Below the pieces are notes generated by a model. The model was not told the origin of the DNA. It worked only from the letters and a program-made list of their open reading frames with translations, and did no database searches. From Triops longicaudatus (Eukaryota > Arthropoda > Branchiopoda > Notostraca > Triopsidae): a stretch of 64,000 bases of DNA. The position numbers and the translations under genes were made by a program. Where the stretch lies: NCBI GenBank assembly GCA_022885665.1, contig JAGQDJ010000180.1, positions 1 through 64,000 on the forward strand, given 5' to 3'. Below are positions 47,794 through 59,330 of this stretch, piece by piece; within the stretch, counting starts at the first letter, position 1; each line of letters starts with the position of its first letter.

Positions 47794-48216
47794 CTATGTA
47801 GCAAACATTAGAACTGTTCGCAAGAATAGCATGCCACTGTGGCGCTTTGATGCCACAAGACCACTTGTTTGCCAAGTGAGCGAGCGAAGGAATATTAAAA
47901 AAGGGAGAAAGAGAGAGTCAGACAAAGGACATTTAAATTTATCTAGTCGAATATAACACCTGTGGTAAGTGTACCACGCATTTGTTTTACGACCTTTTGG
48001 AAGCTTCCAGCACGTAATACTGCGCATTATGACACTCCTAAAAGGACTCGTACCTTCTATACGAAGGTGCACACGTTTCCTCATATGCCAGTCCAGTGCA
48101 GTCCCAATATCACGAGCTGGGGCATTAGCATAGATCGCATTAGGACTTTGCAGGCGACTACGTTCAGGGATCTTACGGAGGAGACAATACTGGTAAATGG
48201 GACCAGCGGATGGCAT
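47794..48216 (-). CDS. Longest ATG-started minus-strand frame here, unknown
   Basis: From ATG 48216-48214 the frame is open for 140 codons, beginning MPSAGPIYQYCLLRKIPERS and ending LRTVLMFAT. It has no recognisable domain, signal sequence or splice context. A frame of this length is expected by chance a few times in the window, so this is probably spurious. Confidence 0.1.
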   Translation of the reverse strand: MPSAGPIYQYCLLRKIPERSRLQSPNAIYANAPARDIGTALDWHMRKRVHLRIEGTSPFRSVIMRSITCWKLPKGRKTNAWYTYHRCYIRLDKFKCPLSDSLFLPFLIFLRSLTWQTSGLVASKRHSGMLFLRTVLMFAT

Positions 48217-48539
48217 CTTTGTCCTGCTCCTGTACTCGCCGGGTCCTAACTTGCAACTCCCTTGGAGTGGCAAAATTCACAACTGGCTGGGTTTTAGCCA
48301 CCTTGGCTACGCGTGATTTTCAATTTTGGCATTAGTTAACCAACTCTGGGTGAGGAGGTTGCTCCCGCCACTGCATACTTATTAGCTGGCTCAATGATAA
48401 TTAGAGAAGGACATTTCTCAACGAAGAGGAATGGTGCAGGGAGAGCAAGGCAAGTCTGGTTCAGGTTGATTTTATGCGCTGGAAAATGGGTGACGCGAAG
48501 GAAGAAAATCCTCTGCTTTTCTTTTTTCCCCGTTTTTAG

Positions 48540-48682
48540 GGGTTTTGGTAATCTTATGGTCAGGGGGATTTATAGTTTCAAACCTCAAAGAACGTGTGGA
48601 GAAGAGTCTGTATAAAAAGTTGGGGTACCTGTCTGCCAAACCAAGGACAGGATATGTGGAAAGGGGGAAGTGGTGTTGTTGA
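48540..48682 (+). CDS. Candidate terminal exon, unknown protein
   Basis: It follows CTTTTCTTTTTTCCCCGTTTTTAG (AG 48538-48539), a strong acceptor. The frame with codons from 48542 is open for 46 codons to TGA 48680-48682: VLVILWSGGFIVSNLKERVE, then KSLYKKLGYLSAKPRTGYVE, RGKWCC. A second frame is open for only 24 codons. No matching donor was identified and I recognise no family. Confidence 0.18.
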
Positions 48683-49939
48683 GCGTCGTTTTCTATGTGC
48701 TGGTAAAAGAGGAGCCGACTCCTCATTAGCAGCTTCCGTTAATGAGAGCGCGTACACAGGTAACCTCCGAAGAAAACTCTCGAGATCCTCCAGTGGGAAA
48801 TGCGTTCGATGAGGACGCGAGACAAGGAAGAAACCTTTCCAAACCTTAGATTTTCTTACTCTTTGCACTGGTGTGCGTAATAAAGTGGGACATTAAACAG
48901 GCACAAGTAGGTAAACGTGTACCTGAATTCTATGGACATAGTCATACGTGAAGCATGTCGATACACGTCCGGTGTCAGGAAATGCAACAAAAAAAGACAA
49001 TAAGCCACTGTACTTGACTCTTAACATTTACGTTCATAATAAACTAAGACAAGTAACCTGCAAAATTCAGGATTTTATGGGCAGTGCCCAGAGTTTTGCG
49101 TTTCTTCCCGGGCAAAAGGGAGTCAAACCACAGGGAGGTTACAGGCTCTAACTCGAACGTGTCAATATACAGTGTGATAAAACGCTGAGAGAAGAGAACT
49201 AATAGAGAGGAAACTTTGAGAGGTAGAGAAGACGTCGGAACATAAATAGTTGTCAGTCGTTAGGACCAGAGGTCGTAACCCGCGAACACGGCCTTGCATT
49301 GTGCAGGTGGATGCAAGTAGTGATAGATAGGTACCTCCAGTGTTGAGATATCCGGAAACGTAAAATATTAACTGTGAGTGAAGGGAAAATCGTCTGAGAA
49401 AGATACCGACTCGTGGTGGGCTCGAAAAAAACACATGTGCGAATGAAAGAAATTCTAATGAAGGGTGAGGCTTGCCGGACATGGTTCTCATTTGCATGAC
49501 TCCGTGCCCACTTTCTTTATGTGAAATTGTCTCTCTGTTCATGTCTTTCTTTCCGTCTTATTAACGGTTACGGAGGGGAAGTGGCTATTGTGACTATCAA
49601 GAGCTGCGGCCATTGTGAAAACCCAAAACGCCGGACGTGGGTTTAGTACCATGTCTTCGCTGTAATCTTTCATCAGACCTATGCCAAGCATCCATCTTTA
49701 GCACCTTGTTGGGTGGCACCTCCGCTAGAATAATAACAAGACAGGTGGCCACACTCCTTGAAATATGGAAACTGTTTGCGTAATGCTTGGAGAGTTTTTT
49801 TCTTACTTCGAGCTAACCTCGTTTCCGGTTTCAATCACATGCGTGTTTCGACACCATCCAAAATTTTTGCCGCTAAGAAACTCGTTGTTAATAATTCATC
49901 AAGTTTATTAAGCGTCGTAGTTAAACCTAGTGACCAAAC
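48683..49939. other. No gene recognised
   Basis: Short open frames only, with no repeat, hairpin or RNA gene that I can support. Confidence 0.5.
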
Positions 49940-50039
49940 AAACCGAAGCAAGGACGGTCACTTACAAGCATTAGCCGCGTGGACCAACCGTCGCCAGTAG
50001 GCCGAAGGAAGTAGACTTCCCCCGGCCAAGCCTTCAGCG
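49940..50039 (+). repeat. GC-rich dispersed repeat copy, two units
   Basis: AAACCGAAGCAAGGACGGT at 49940 and AGGCCGAAGGAAGTAGACTT at 49999, the latter running into CCCCCGGCCAAGCCTTCAGC. The units are about 59 bp apart and diverged, but the second carries both halves of the core. Confidence 0.6.
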
Positions 50040-52209
50040 TGCCAGACCTCGATGCATAAGCTTGTCTCCCGTGCTTTCCTTTTTTTATCGAATAAAACTG
50101 ATTCCTTGCTTTTCCAAGCCTCGAAATCCTGGCAAACTTTACATGGCGAAAAGCTCACAGATCGCAGGGTTCGGTTTCCGAGGGTCATTTTTTTAGGGCA
50201 GGGCTCTTTCCCCGCTTCAAGTCACGACATGGGTCAACTTTCCGTCTCCTGTTGTAAAAGAGTTGTAAAAGCCATATAGATTGGAGTGCTTATAATTGTC
50301 TCCCAATGTGGACAAAAGCCAGGCAGTTTTGAGGCTTACAAGCCTTGGCGACGGCCAATGAGCTCTCCACCAAGAAAAAGGGGTTTTTACAACCTTTGAT
50401 AAGGTTTTCCGCCCCATCCCCCCTATTCCAAGGAAACAAGCAGTTTTTTTTTCGTGGGCTTTTTTAGGTCGTTGTTCATACTGCACGGCGAAGTGGGCAA
50501 AAAGTGACACGGCTCGGTTGGCATTTTCCATTTTTATGGGCAAAAAAGGAGGAGGGGGGGAACATCCCCGATCCTAAACCCTCTTTTGGCGACCAAATCC
50601 GACTAACCAACGAAACATAACAACGTACTCCCCCCCCCCCTTTCCCTAGTGGTTCCTTGTTGCTACTGATTGTTGAGCAGGTGTTTTTCCTGCATCGAAG
50701 AGTTGTAGGGTATACACGGGGTGGGAAATTGGCCGGAAATTTGAGTCCACTCATTAACCCCCCACCCTTCAGTCGTCCCGTCCCCCTTTTAAGAGTTTAT
50801 GGACGAAAAGATGCTCCAGAGCTAGAGGAGAAAGAGAAAGACTTGACTAGATAACCTTTTTCCGGCAATCTGACCTTGCTCGACCTTGAGAGAAACCATA
50901 TGCCACCCGTGTGATGAGGCACCATGATAGGAAGGCGCCGTTCCTTTTTTGACAATGGGAGAAAAGAGTGTTGTAAAACTTTAGAAGCACAACTCGACGA
51001 GCATGTCGTGGTTGACGTGGCCCGTTTTGGTTTAAGCAGTATTTCACAAAGACTGTTTTTCAACGCAGAAACGGGAAACTCGAAAAGAGACTTTCACACC
51101 TTAGTATTTGTCTTTTATGAAAAGGTAATGCGAAGTTGTACAGTATTCAGTACATACGGAGTGTGAGAGTACTTCGAGAGAAATATGAAGAAACGCGAAA
51201 AACGAAGTAGTGGTCATAATAACTGGGAATGAAACGCATTTGAAATATAAAAAGAGGTTGTGAATATCAAGATTCTTATTTTACTTTCAACCAGATTTTG
51301 TTGAAATATACGTAAGAACTGAAAGAAAGCTTGAAACTTCTAAGCCCAGAAAGACATTCTGAGTGTACGGATTTAACCCAGTGGTCGACGTTTGAGCTCA
51401 AGGTGGTAGCAGGTTTCGGCTGTGTGGGAGTGAAATGTCCTCCTTGGTGCATGCTTGGGGACACTGTTGGGCACGGAGGCCTGCTGCACACACTAACATG
51501 TGTGTTCGGGAAACGAGTCCTGTCATTCGACCGAGTGTGACTGCCGCAGCCTCCAGGTAAAGGGAACGAACGGCACTAGGATAATTGGTTTGCTCGTCGA
51601 GTCCTGATTGCTCACCATGGGAACGTAATCAGGTAGTGACGTGTCAATAAATATGTTCAGATGGGGAAGGAAGCAGTCACTCTTGTTTCTTTCCCTTCTC
51701 TCGCGCTCTGGCCTTCCGAGACATGTGATGGGCTAGAAAGCCAGGACTGCACACACCGACTCCGCGAGGCTTGGACCGGGAGATTGGAAACGGCACCAAC
51801 AGCAGTACAGGAAACTTGGGATGCTTGAAAGGTTAAGGAGAAAAAGTGGTTTCTGAGCTAAGAGGACATTTTTATTGATCTCTGTTGCTCTCCCTTTCGT
51901 CTCAAGTCGCTCTCGCACTCTTCTCGCTCGCTCGCTCGCTTCATAAAATCTAGCGACAGGGATTTTTCAAGAGGTGCCACGACACCCCAACTTCATTTGA
52001 GGGAGTCTATTATACAACTTTCTTGACAACGCGCCCCCCTTCTTCCTTTTCTCCCTTGCCAAGCCTTCTCCAAGTTATAACCCGAGTCCTGCTTACGATA
52101 TTGGTGTCTCTAGCGCTGAATACGTGTAACACAACAACCTCGCGACCTCATCATACTTGGCTTGTAGAACAAGCCAAGAGAAAAAGCCGAGAGAAAAAAG
52201 GCGGCATGG
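50040..52209. other. Non-coding stretch with simple repeats
   Basis: C11 at 50630-50640 and (CTCG)4 at 51923-51940. Open frames near 50797-51063 overlap on both strands. No gene supported. Confidence 0.5.
51923..51940. repeat. (CTCG)4 microsatellite
   Basis: Four and a half CTCG units. Confidence 0.9.
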
Positions 52210-52276
52210 CTGCTATCGCCCTGGCCGAAGGAGCTGCCCTTGCTGCGGCCTGCAGAGACTGCCTTTTGCTCCGGCT
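52210..52276 (-). repeat. GC-rich dispersed repeat copy, diverged
   Basis: On the minus strand, AGCCGGAGCAAAAGGCAGT begins at 52276, and GGCCGCAGCAAGGGCAGC with CGGCCAGGGCGATAGC follows from 52250. It is similar to both halves of the core but with many changes. Confidence 0.45.
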
Positions 52277-55164
52277 GCCCGAGTCCCACTAGCTACTGCG
52301 CTGCTGCCCAAGTTGAGATACCCAACACAAATAATGAGGTAAACAGCCAGACGAAGTGGGAATGAAACTCTTCGGATTCAACGTTTTCAGAAAGGGGTTG
52401 TAAATCATGTAAGCCAGATTGTTTAACCTCACTCGAGCTGGCGTGGCTGGTCACACAGACACTGGAGAAAGAAAGAAGACTTTTATATCTTAAGACGGAA
52501 TTGAAGACGCTAATATGGGATTGAAAGATGGGCCGAGATGAAGGGAGAGAGAAAATTTCCTTAGCTGCTCGGGGAGCCATTTGTCCTCTGGCGTGCAAGG
52601 AGAGCGGCGCCGACTGTCGTAAATTGGCTTCTGGGAGGTCATCGGAAGCACGACCTGGACGTTTACAAATTCGCTAGCCGGCCTAAACCCTTGTAATAAA
52701 GTAGACTTGAGAAGAAACCTTTACTTTAAAGGAACTTCAATTTTGTTGTACATTTTTGTGTTGCATCCCTCACTTTACCCGCCTTCGTCGTGTCTATTTC
52801 ACAATAATGCTCCCTAATCTGATTGCGATTCACAGCTCAATCTTAGAAGAACGCCAAGCAAATAAGCTTTCTCATTGGAACGTACAGGTATCATAAGCTT
52901 GGGGCCCAGTTTGTTCACGGTGTTTTGCGGAAAATATCTTGACGTAAAGGAAAAGCGTCGAGGAAACCCAGTTTTGACAGTGTGCCTGTAAAGGACAATT
53001 GTAACTCTTTTCGCACCCTATTAGTCAATAAAAGCCGAAGGTTTCCGAGTCCTCATGAAAGCCGGAATCTCATGAAAATTCCAGGCAGAATACTTGTCGA
53101 GTTCCGTCCGATTTGGACCCACATGGATAATTCCCGGCTTGGTCATTTCGCAGTCTGGTCCGTGCCGTCAATACCGGTGGTCAAGTCACGTCTTAAGATT
53201 TGGACCCTTCGTTAAACGGCGTTGGACACATTCTGGGTGTGCCCAGGAAGTTGCGGAATGTTAATCAACGCGGAATGATTTTCAGTCGAACACCGTCGAG
53301 CTGACCTTTTGGCTTTATTGCTGTAATATTTGCTCTATTTATTACGGCATTGGTGGGCTTTTTCGTGACATTTGAAAGCAAGTTTGTGGGACTGAATAGT
53401 CCCGTCGTTCAGGGGCTGAAGGGTGACGCAGATAGGCTATCATCTCTGACAATGTTCACTTATGAAGATGAGTGAAGACGTCTCTGGGGGGTCGCCCCCC
53501 ATTTGCATATCAGAGACGCTGTCCCTGAATTCCAAGTCGAGGACGTGATCTTCTCGCTTGCCTCATTGTCATCGCAGGTCTCCCCATTAGCAGAAATGAG
53601 ATGGATGTAAAAAAGGGAAACTCGTTTTTGTTTTCCTTTTTTCTTGACTTTTGGAGTCCTCACACCGAGCTTCGTCTGTAACGTTCGCTATCCCAACAAT
53701 GGAAGCCCTTGAGAATTTCATACACCAGCATACATGAGGTGACTTGTTTCATTTCGCCCCGTTGCGTGTACATTTTTCCGTCCTGAAGGAGGTTCCGATT
53801 CTCTCAAAGATGGCTGCATTCCAGGGTGGAACTTGCAAAAGATGATATGAGACTGAAGACAAACAAGAGCCAGCCAGAAAGGTGGTAATGGGATGTCAGA
53901 CGAAAATCTTGAAAAAATAAAAATAGGAAAGAATTGAAAGCCTCCGCTTTGACATGCCAGGAGACAATGTTCCAGAAACGCACCCCAAAAAACGAAAGCT
54001 TGGTGAGCGAGCAAACGAGAACAGAGAGAGAGAGAGTGCCCCGGAAAATTGACAGAACAGAAAAAAGCTCCAGCTTTTGACCTGTGTACCTCTTTGACAC
54101 GTAGGTGCATCTTCCTAAAAACTAAATGAGATGCTTGTGTAACAACGACGCCTCTGGTGCAAACTTGGTGTTCCTTTCATTCGGATCTCGTGCGTTTCAA
54201 TAATGAAGGAAACACGGATTTTTTGGGCCACGGAAGAGGAAAGTGACCTGACACGCCCAATGCAGGGCATTTTTCTGGCGAGAGCGGAGAAAAAGGCGAC
54301 AAAAACGCTGGCAACGAAAGAAGTGGCAAAAAGTTGGTTCTCTGGCTTAATAAGACATGCTGCCTATTCTGTGTGTTAGACAAAAGACAGACAACGATGC
54401 TGAGTTGAGCTGAGCTGCTCGAGTCCACTACTTGACTCGAAACGGAGCTGGATACCACTCCAGAAAGCCTCCTTCGTCTTCATTTTTAGGCCTTTTTGGG
54501 AAAACCTTCTTCTTTTTGGGGGGGCTGGCAGCTCTGGGCTCCTTCGTTTTGTAACTTGGCAACTCTAAGAGATTAAAAAATAAGTCTATAGGCCCAGAGG
54601 CTCTTAGGCCTATATGATTACACAAGAGCCTGAAACCTTTGATGTGTGTGATGGGTTGTATACATGTGTAGAATCAGCAAATACGCTTGGGCGCTCTCTC
54701 GGTGGTGGGCGAGTCTTGTGAGGGATTTTTTTTTTCCTTTTTTGTTCTCGCAGAAGACGGAAAAAGGATTGAAACTCGTTACAAAGGCAACTGAGTAGGC
54801 TAGATACAAAGCGAAAAATACAGCCTCTTGAAAAATCTACAATAAAAAGAATTCCAATAGGAGACAACTTGTTCATTTTTACCAGTATTTTCGATATTAA
54901 AAAGGAAGAAAAAAAAAGCGCTCATCAGTGTCTCTGCCTCTTTTGTTCGAGGCAGAAAAGAGTTGTCAGCTGAAAATTCTGATTTGGTCCACATTTCGAA
55001 ACTTTCAGCAATTTAGGCGGATACGTTGTAATCGGATTTTAAGTGGGTTGTCTGCCAAGAGTGAATTCTTTAGGGCTAGCTCAGACTTTTTTTTTCTTTC
55101 TTGTTGCCATATTTCCAATTTTTTTATTGTTGAGACTACCACGGATAAGGTAAAGCGGCCTGGT
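52277..55164. other. No gene recognised; one strong palindrome
   Basis: (AG)7 at 54023-54036, T10 at 54726-54735 and the palindrome at 54587-54614. Open frames on the minus strand near 53718-54110 are unremarkable. No gene supported. Confidence 0.5.
54587..54614. repeat. Nested palindrome
   Basis: TATAGGCC (54587-54594) and GGCCTATA (54607-54614) enclose AGAG-G-CTCT, so 12 pairs align about a single centre with small bulges. Confidence 0.85.
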
Positions 55165-55241
55165 AGCAACGCAAGTGATCGAAGCACTGGGCGACGCGGC
55201 TTGACTTGCAGTGCAACGGCACGAACCGCACTTGGTCCGGC
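55165..55241 (-). repeat. GC-rich dispersed repeat copy
   Basis: On the minus strand, GCCGGACCAAGTGCGGTTCG begins at 55241, followed by GTGCC and later TCAAGCCGCGTCGCCC. The AAGTGCGGTT form matches the 59.0 kb copy. Confidence 0.65.
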
Positions 55242-56065
55242 GTGGAGGAGAGCTAAGGCCGCGGCGGAGCCAGGACGTTGCGAGGATGAGGCGGACGATT
55301 CCGCGAAAATATACCAAAAGCGTAAAAGTATTTGTGACAGTAAAGTTTTGCGTACTATTTTAAATGATATTATTATAACTGTATTAAATGGGTGGTGTAA
55401 ATAATTTCAAAAACTGAGTTCATTATTTTTCCCATTTTTATCGAAAGTGGAATCTGTAAATCTTAGTCTGGAGTCAGTACACTAGACATATTTGCAAGTA
55501 CTTATAAAAATAAGCAGAGCTGTTTGAGGTCATTTTGTTAGGAGCAACGTCAAATCGAAGAACTCAGCGAGTAGTATTTCCCCAAGGGTATCCCATCGAC
55601 TTGCAAACCAACGGTGACTCGGTAGTTGACAAATCACGAGCAAGTGATTCGCGGATATAAAGAAGCTTCAAATTTTCGTGGATATCAAACCATTGGTGGC
55701 ATTTGCATACGGTTGAACAAGGTCAACTGTCTTGGGTTACGCTCGGAAACGGCGCCTGTTCGCTCTTAAGAATTCGCCTTTAATTTTTGTGCGTAAATGA
55801 GTGTCTTGGCTGCAGGAATATGTTCTGTCTTTTCCAGAATTTGTGATGACTGTCATGGTGTGCAATGTTCTCGCAGGGAATTTCGTTCGGAATGGTAATT
55901 CGGTCGCAGAGGCGAGCTTGCGTTGTTTCCTCCAGCTCGAAGAGGCACAAGATTGAATATTGCCTTATTTTTTGCGTGATATATGGCAGAATACGTGGAA
56001 GCCTGTAATTGCTAGTCAATTAGTGTCTGTTTGGCTTGAAAAATCTTTTGTGCCAGAGAAGAAAT

Positions 56066-56449
56066 ATGGCGGTGGTAAGGGGGTTTATCGCCATCAGGGC
56101 AGCGCGCTCTTTTTTTCGCGAAAAAGTTGTTTGCTATTTTATGGAGCCCAGCGCTCCAAATTGGGAGAGACTTGATGGTATATGGTACACACACCGTGGA
56201 GGAAGCCAGTTTATATGGGAGCTACCACCGCTACCACCAGTTTTTACAACTGATAATTTTTTCCTGGGGGTCCACAGCAGTCTTTGGGTCATCACGAAAC
56301 AGCAGTTGGGACATGTCGGAGAAGGACGTGGGGACTTTATGAAAGAGACGAGGGCCCACAAACGTGGAAAACAACCAGTGCCGCCGAAACAGCACAGTTG
56401 GTCGTTTTTAATGGCCGAAAACGGGTTTCTATGGCTCGTATTCATTTAG
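56066..56449 (+). CDS. 127-codon ATG open frame, unknown
   Basis: ATG 56066 has A at -3 and G at +4 (AATATGGCGGTGG) and opens 127 codons to TAG 56447-56449: MAVVRGFIAIRAARSFFREK near the start, then WERLDGIWYTHRGGSQFIWE. It is Trp-rich. Two other plus frames and one minus frame are also open across 56127-56445, so the region simply has few stops. I recognise no family. Confidence 0.15.
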   Translation: MAVVRGFIAIRAARSFFREKVVCYFMEPSAPNWERLDGIWYTHRGGSQFIWELPPLPPVFTTDNFFLGVHSSLWVITKQQLGHVGEGRGDFMKETRAHKRGKQPVPPKQHSWSFLMAENGFLWLVFI

Positions 56450-58199
56450 TGATCCTGGAGCTGCCGTCTTTTCATTTTCGGGAGTTGCCCAAGTGCTTCT
56501 TTTTATTTTGGAATTTCGCAGTGGTTACTACTTTTTTTTTTGGTCGTCGTTTTTGCATACGCGCAGCTGACCAGAATCACCGGACGAGGATGATCTAACC
56601 GAACCAACCCGAAATAACTCCGCGTTGAGAAAAGGACACTCTGGTGGTTTGGTATAAACCATTTAGTGATCCTGTCCAAGGTAGTCAACGAAGCTTCTTG
56701 GAGTCCAGTGGAACGAGCGCAATATTAGGTAGGATGAGTGAAAACGTCAGCTTCGTTGCTGAGAAAAATGGTTAATGAGGACGGAAGAGGCCGGTCTTTG
56801 TAAGGTTGACAGGTCGTTGCTCGTGCAACTGCGAAGAAGGATGGGCATTTTATTCCAGGGATGACAAGTTTTCACTTCTGGTTGGGTGAAAAATGAAGAG
56901 TAGTTTATTTTTGAGCAAAAGAGCACCTTAACTGCGTTAAAGTGCGTCGACTTCGTGGTTGACTGAGAGGAATCTGTTCGAAACCGGGTCTTACGCAACG
57001 TTGCCCTTGTTAAGACTTCTGCAAACAAACCCTCGTGATGTATTATTCAGCGTGTAGGCTTCAAAGTGACACTGATGTTCTAATAGTTTGGCAGGACACT
57101 TCATATCGGTTACCTCCGAAAATTAACACCGCCGAAATCACCTAGGCTTTCTGAATTTTGAAAATGGTATCAAGCAGAAAACCAACAAGGCAGACCCAAG
57201 AGGCTTTTTCTGCTTTGAGCACAACTAAAGCTGAGCGCAGTAAATTCTGGTGACTAAGCAGTCACAATAGAAGACGACTTTTCCAGCTCTAACAGCACGA
57301 AGTGTTCAAACTACTGAAACTACGGAGGAAAATGGCGGCTTATCCTCTGCACAGCACACCCGTGGCTTATTTAAGGTGTCGTGTTACCCGGGCTGTATTG
57401 AAGTAACTGATTGAATTGAGTTTCCCGGTTCAAATGTCTCAAGGTTTTCACACCCGGGCCAGTCGCGTTCTAAATAACTAACTCCAGTGGACGAGCCTTC
57501 TCAATTTTGAAAGCTATTCACCGCAATACTTGTTCGTTGTCTTCATTTAGGCAAGAAAAGTTGCCATCTTGACCTTTGATGGCGTTGTTTCCCATAAAAT
57601 GTCTGGGAATATAGGTCAAGACCTTATAGAACCACATTAAAGTAACAAAATTGCCGGAAATGGACAACAGGTACGTTTCCCACTCAGACTCGTCTACGCA
57701 ACAAATTGCTAACATTCGATACAAGTCTTGAAGATCGGTCGCTTTCAGTGTACTATGGATGCAAAATTTACCGTTCCGAGATTCACCTCATAAGTCTCTC
57801 GCGTTACACGCGAATTGGGTACGAAAATGTCCGGAAAAAGGGAATAAAGGAATCCGAAGGGCTGTCTTTTGTGTTTCGAAGACCTTCAGTGCATTAAAAA
57901 GCAGGAAAACATGTGTTGTGCCGTGTTGGTTTGTTGGATAGTTTATGTGGCCCAGGATCCGGAGCGTGGAATACATACGTCTCGTTTTTATGTTATCTGC
58001 TACGAACCCGAAGGTTTGGTGGCTGCAGGTTTTTGACAGAGGTTACAATAAGGGACGGAGGCTGGGAGGGTTGGGATTGCATGGAATTGCCCTGGGAGTC
58101 TTCTCGCTTACTTTCTTGTGCCCAGACACGGCACAGGCTAATGGTCACAATGGGGATTCACACACACAACCCACTCATACTACACACATGCACACGTAG
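56450..58199. other. Non-coding stretch with an ATGGCGGC motif
   Basis: AAAATGGCGGC at 57329-57339 is the second YY1-like match. A frame from ATG 57945 is open to TAG 58197-58199 and lies in the same frame as the exon candidate at 58200. No other feature. Confidence 0.4.
57329..57339 (+). promoter_or_regulatory. YY1-like AAAATGGCGGC motif
   Basis: A full match to AANATGGCGGC. Its ATG (57332) opens a 24-codon frame beginning MAAYPLHSTPVAYL. No donor of quality follows. Confidence 0.22.
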
Positions 58200-58341
58200 A
58201 GACAACCACGGCAAAAACAGCCTCTCCCAGAGTTAGAAACTGCGTCAAACTCGCTTGGATCTCAGGTCAGACGGACTGCACTAGTACAACAAAGTGCCCG
58301 CAAAATAAGCGTAAGATTACAGGACAAGAAAAGTTGTCTTC
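58200..58341 (+). CDS. Candidate internal exon, unknown protein
   Basis: Open from just after TAG 58197-58199 to a donor CTTC|GTAAGA at 58342. It reads RQPRQKQPLPELETASNSLG, SQVRRTALVQQSARKISVRL, QDKKSCL and leaves one base (C). The left boundary is unclear: 58199 is a weak acceptor, and a better one ends at 58265 (TTGGATCTCAG). The next exon begins GG, which completes CGG (Arg) and continues in an open frame. It has no ATG, so a start must lie upstream. I recognise no family. Confidence 0.25.
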
Positions 58342-58469
58342 GTAAGACGTGTCTCCCAAAAGGTGTCGCAGGGATTGTGTCGCCCTGGATCCATTTCCAG
58401 CTTAAGACGCTGAGAACGTATAAGCTGACACTGGAGAACTTTGACTAAATCTTCCTTTTCTTCTTTTAG
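58342..58469 (+). other. Candidate 128-bp intron
   Basis: GTAAGA at the left, and TTGACTAAAT, a pyrimidine tract and TTCTTTTAG at the right. Phase 1 is preserved. The length equals that of the intron at 62636-62763. Confidence 0.28.
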
Positions 58470-58549
58470 GGAACTTTAGGGAGGGCGAATCTGAGATTGT
58501 GATTAGTGAGAGCGAGGGAGTGTATGTGTGTGGCATTTTTGGGGGGTAG
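58470..58549 (+). CDS. Candidate terminal exon
   Basis: GG completes Arg, then NFREGESEIVISESEGVYVC and GIFGG to TAG 58547-58549. The other two frames stop within eleven codons, so only the frame that matches the upstream phase is open. It is acidic and Ser/Glu-rich. I recognise no family. Confidence 0.25.
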
Positions 58550-59044
58550 TTCTGTCACGACATTGACCTTTTTACTTGGAGGGTGGTTTCGCAGTGACAT
58601 ACACGCCGGAGGTATTCGGTAGCAGCTTTTGTTCTAGGTAAGAGTATTGTTAGTACCGGAAAAAAAAGGAAAGGAATGATATGGAAGGACGCACGTTTGG
58701 GGTCACTAAGAATCTAATTTCTTGTTGTCTTCTTGTTCGGAAGGGAGAGAGGAGCTTTGCTCGTCATAAAGCAGTAAACAGGAATGCACTCATTGTGCCC
58801 GGTCGCAGACGAAGGGGAATAAAAGCTTTCATCGCGTGACCAAAGCTAGGGCCATGAAATCGTGATAATTTTTAGCTGGCCAGCTGAATTTGAAAGTTTT
58901 GAAAAAGAATTCTTTGAAGCGAGGGTAATTTTGTTAACTAGTTGTTGGCTAAGTTTGGACTTTCTTTTCATAGAGAGTTTATTAAAAGTTTGCCACGTGA
59001 ATAACAGGCTAGCTGAAAAACAAGGTATAGGAGCCTTTGTAATG
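58550..59044. other. No gene recognised
   Basis: Nothing beyond short open frames. Confidence 0.5.
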
Positions 59045-59180
59045 AAGCCGGAGTAAGTGCGGTTGATCCGGCGAAGCTGGTGCCTCCCCGCGCTGTGTGA
59101 CAGGGGGAACGAGACTAGCCGGAGTGAGCACGGTTGGTCCGGGGATGCTGGCAGGTGCGAGCACGGTCGAGGCTGTTGGT
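59045..59180 (+). repeat. GC-rich dispersed repeat, two to three units
   Basis: AAGCCGGAGTAAGTGCGGTT at 59045 and AGCCGGAGTGAGCACGGTT at 59117 (71-72 bp apart), each followed by a CCGG.GA.GCTGG block. GTGCGAGCACGGTCGAGGCTG (from about 59155) may be a third partial unit. GC-rich sequence continues to about 59330. Confidence 0.75.
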
Positions 59181-59330
59181 CGTCCCCGGTTTCGTCTGTC
59201 GTTCGTTGGCTGTGGGCCAGAGCGGAAACGCCGCCAGCCGGTGCAGGAAGGAATGACCGCTGGTAACCGGTGGAGCTCGGGTCAGCCTAGGAACCCGTGC
59301 TAGCGCCGCCAGCGGCTTCAGTCGTGGCTG

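Noticed and set aside
46853..57190. TGGTATCA-like primer-binding sites of LTR elements (46853 minus, 57177 plus)
   Set aside because: Only about eight bases match, and no LTR, polypurine tract or pol frame is nearby.
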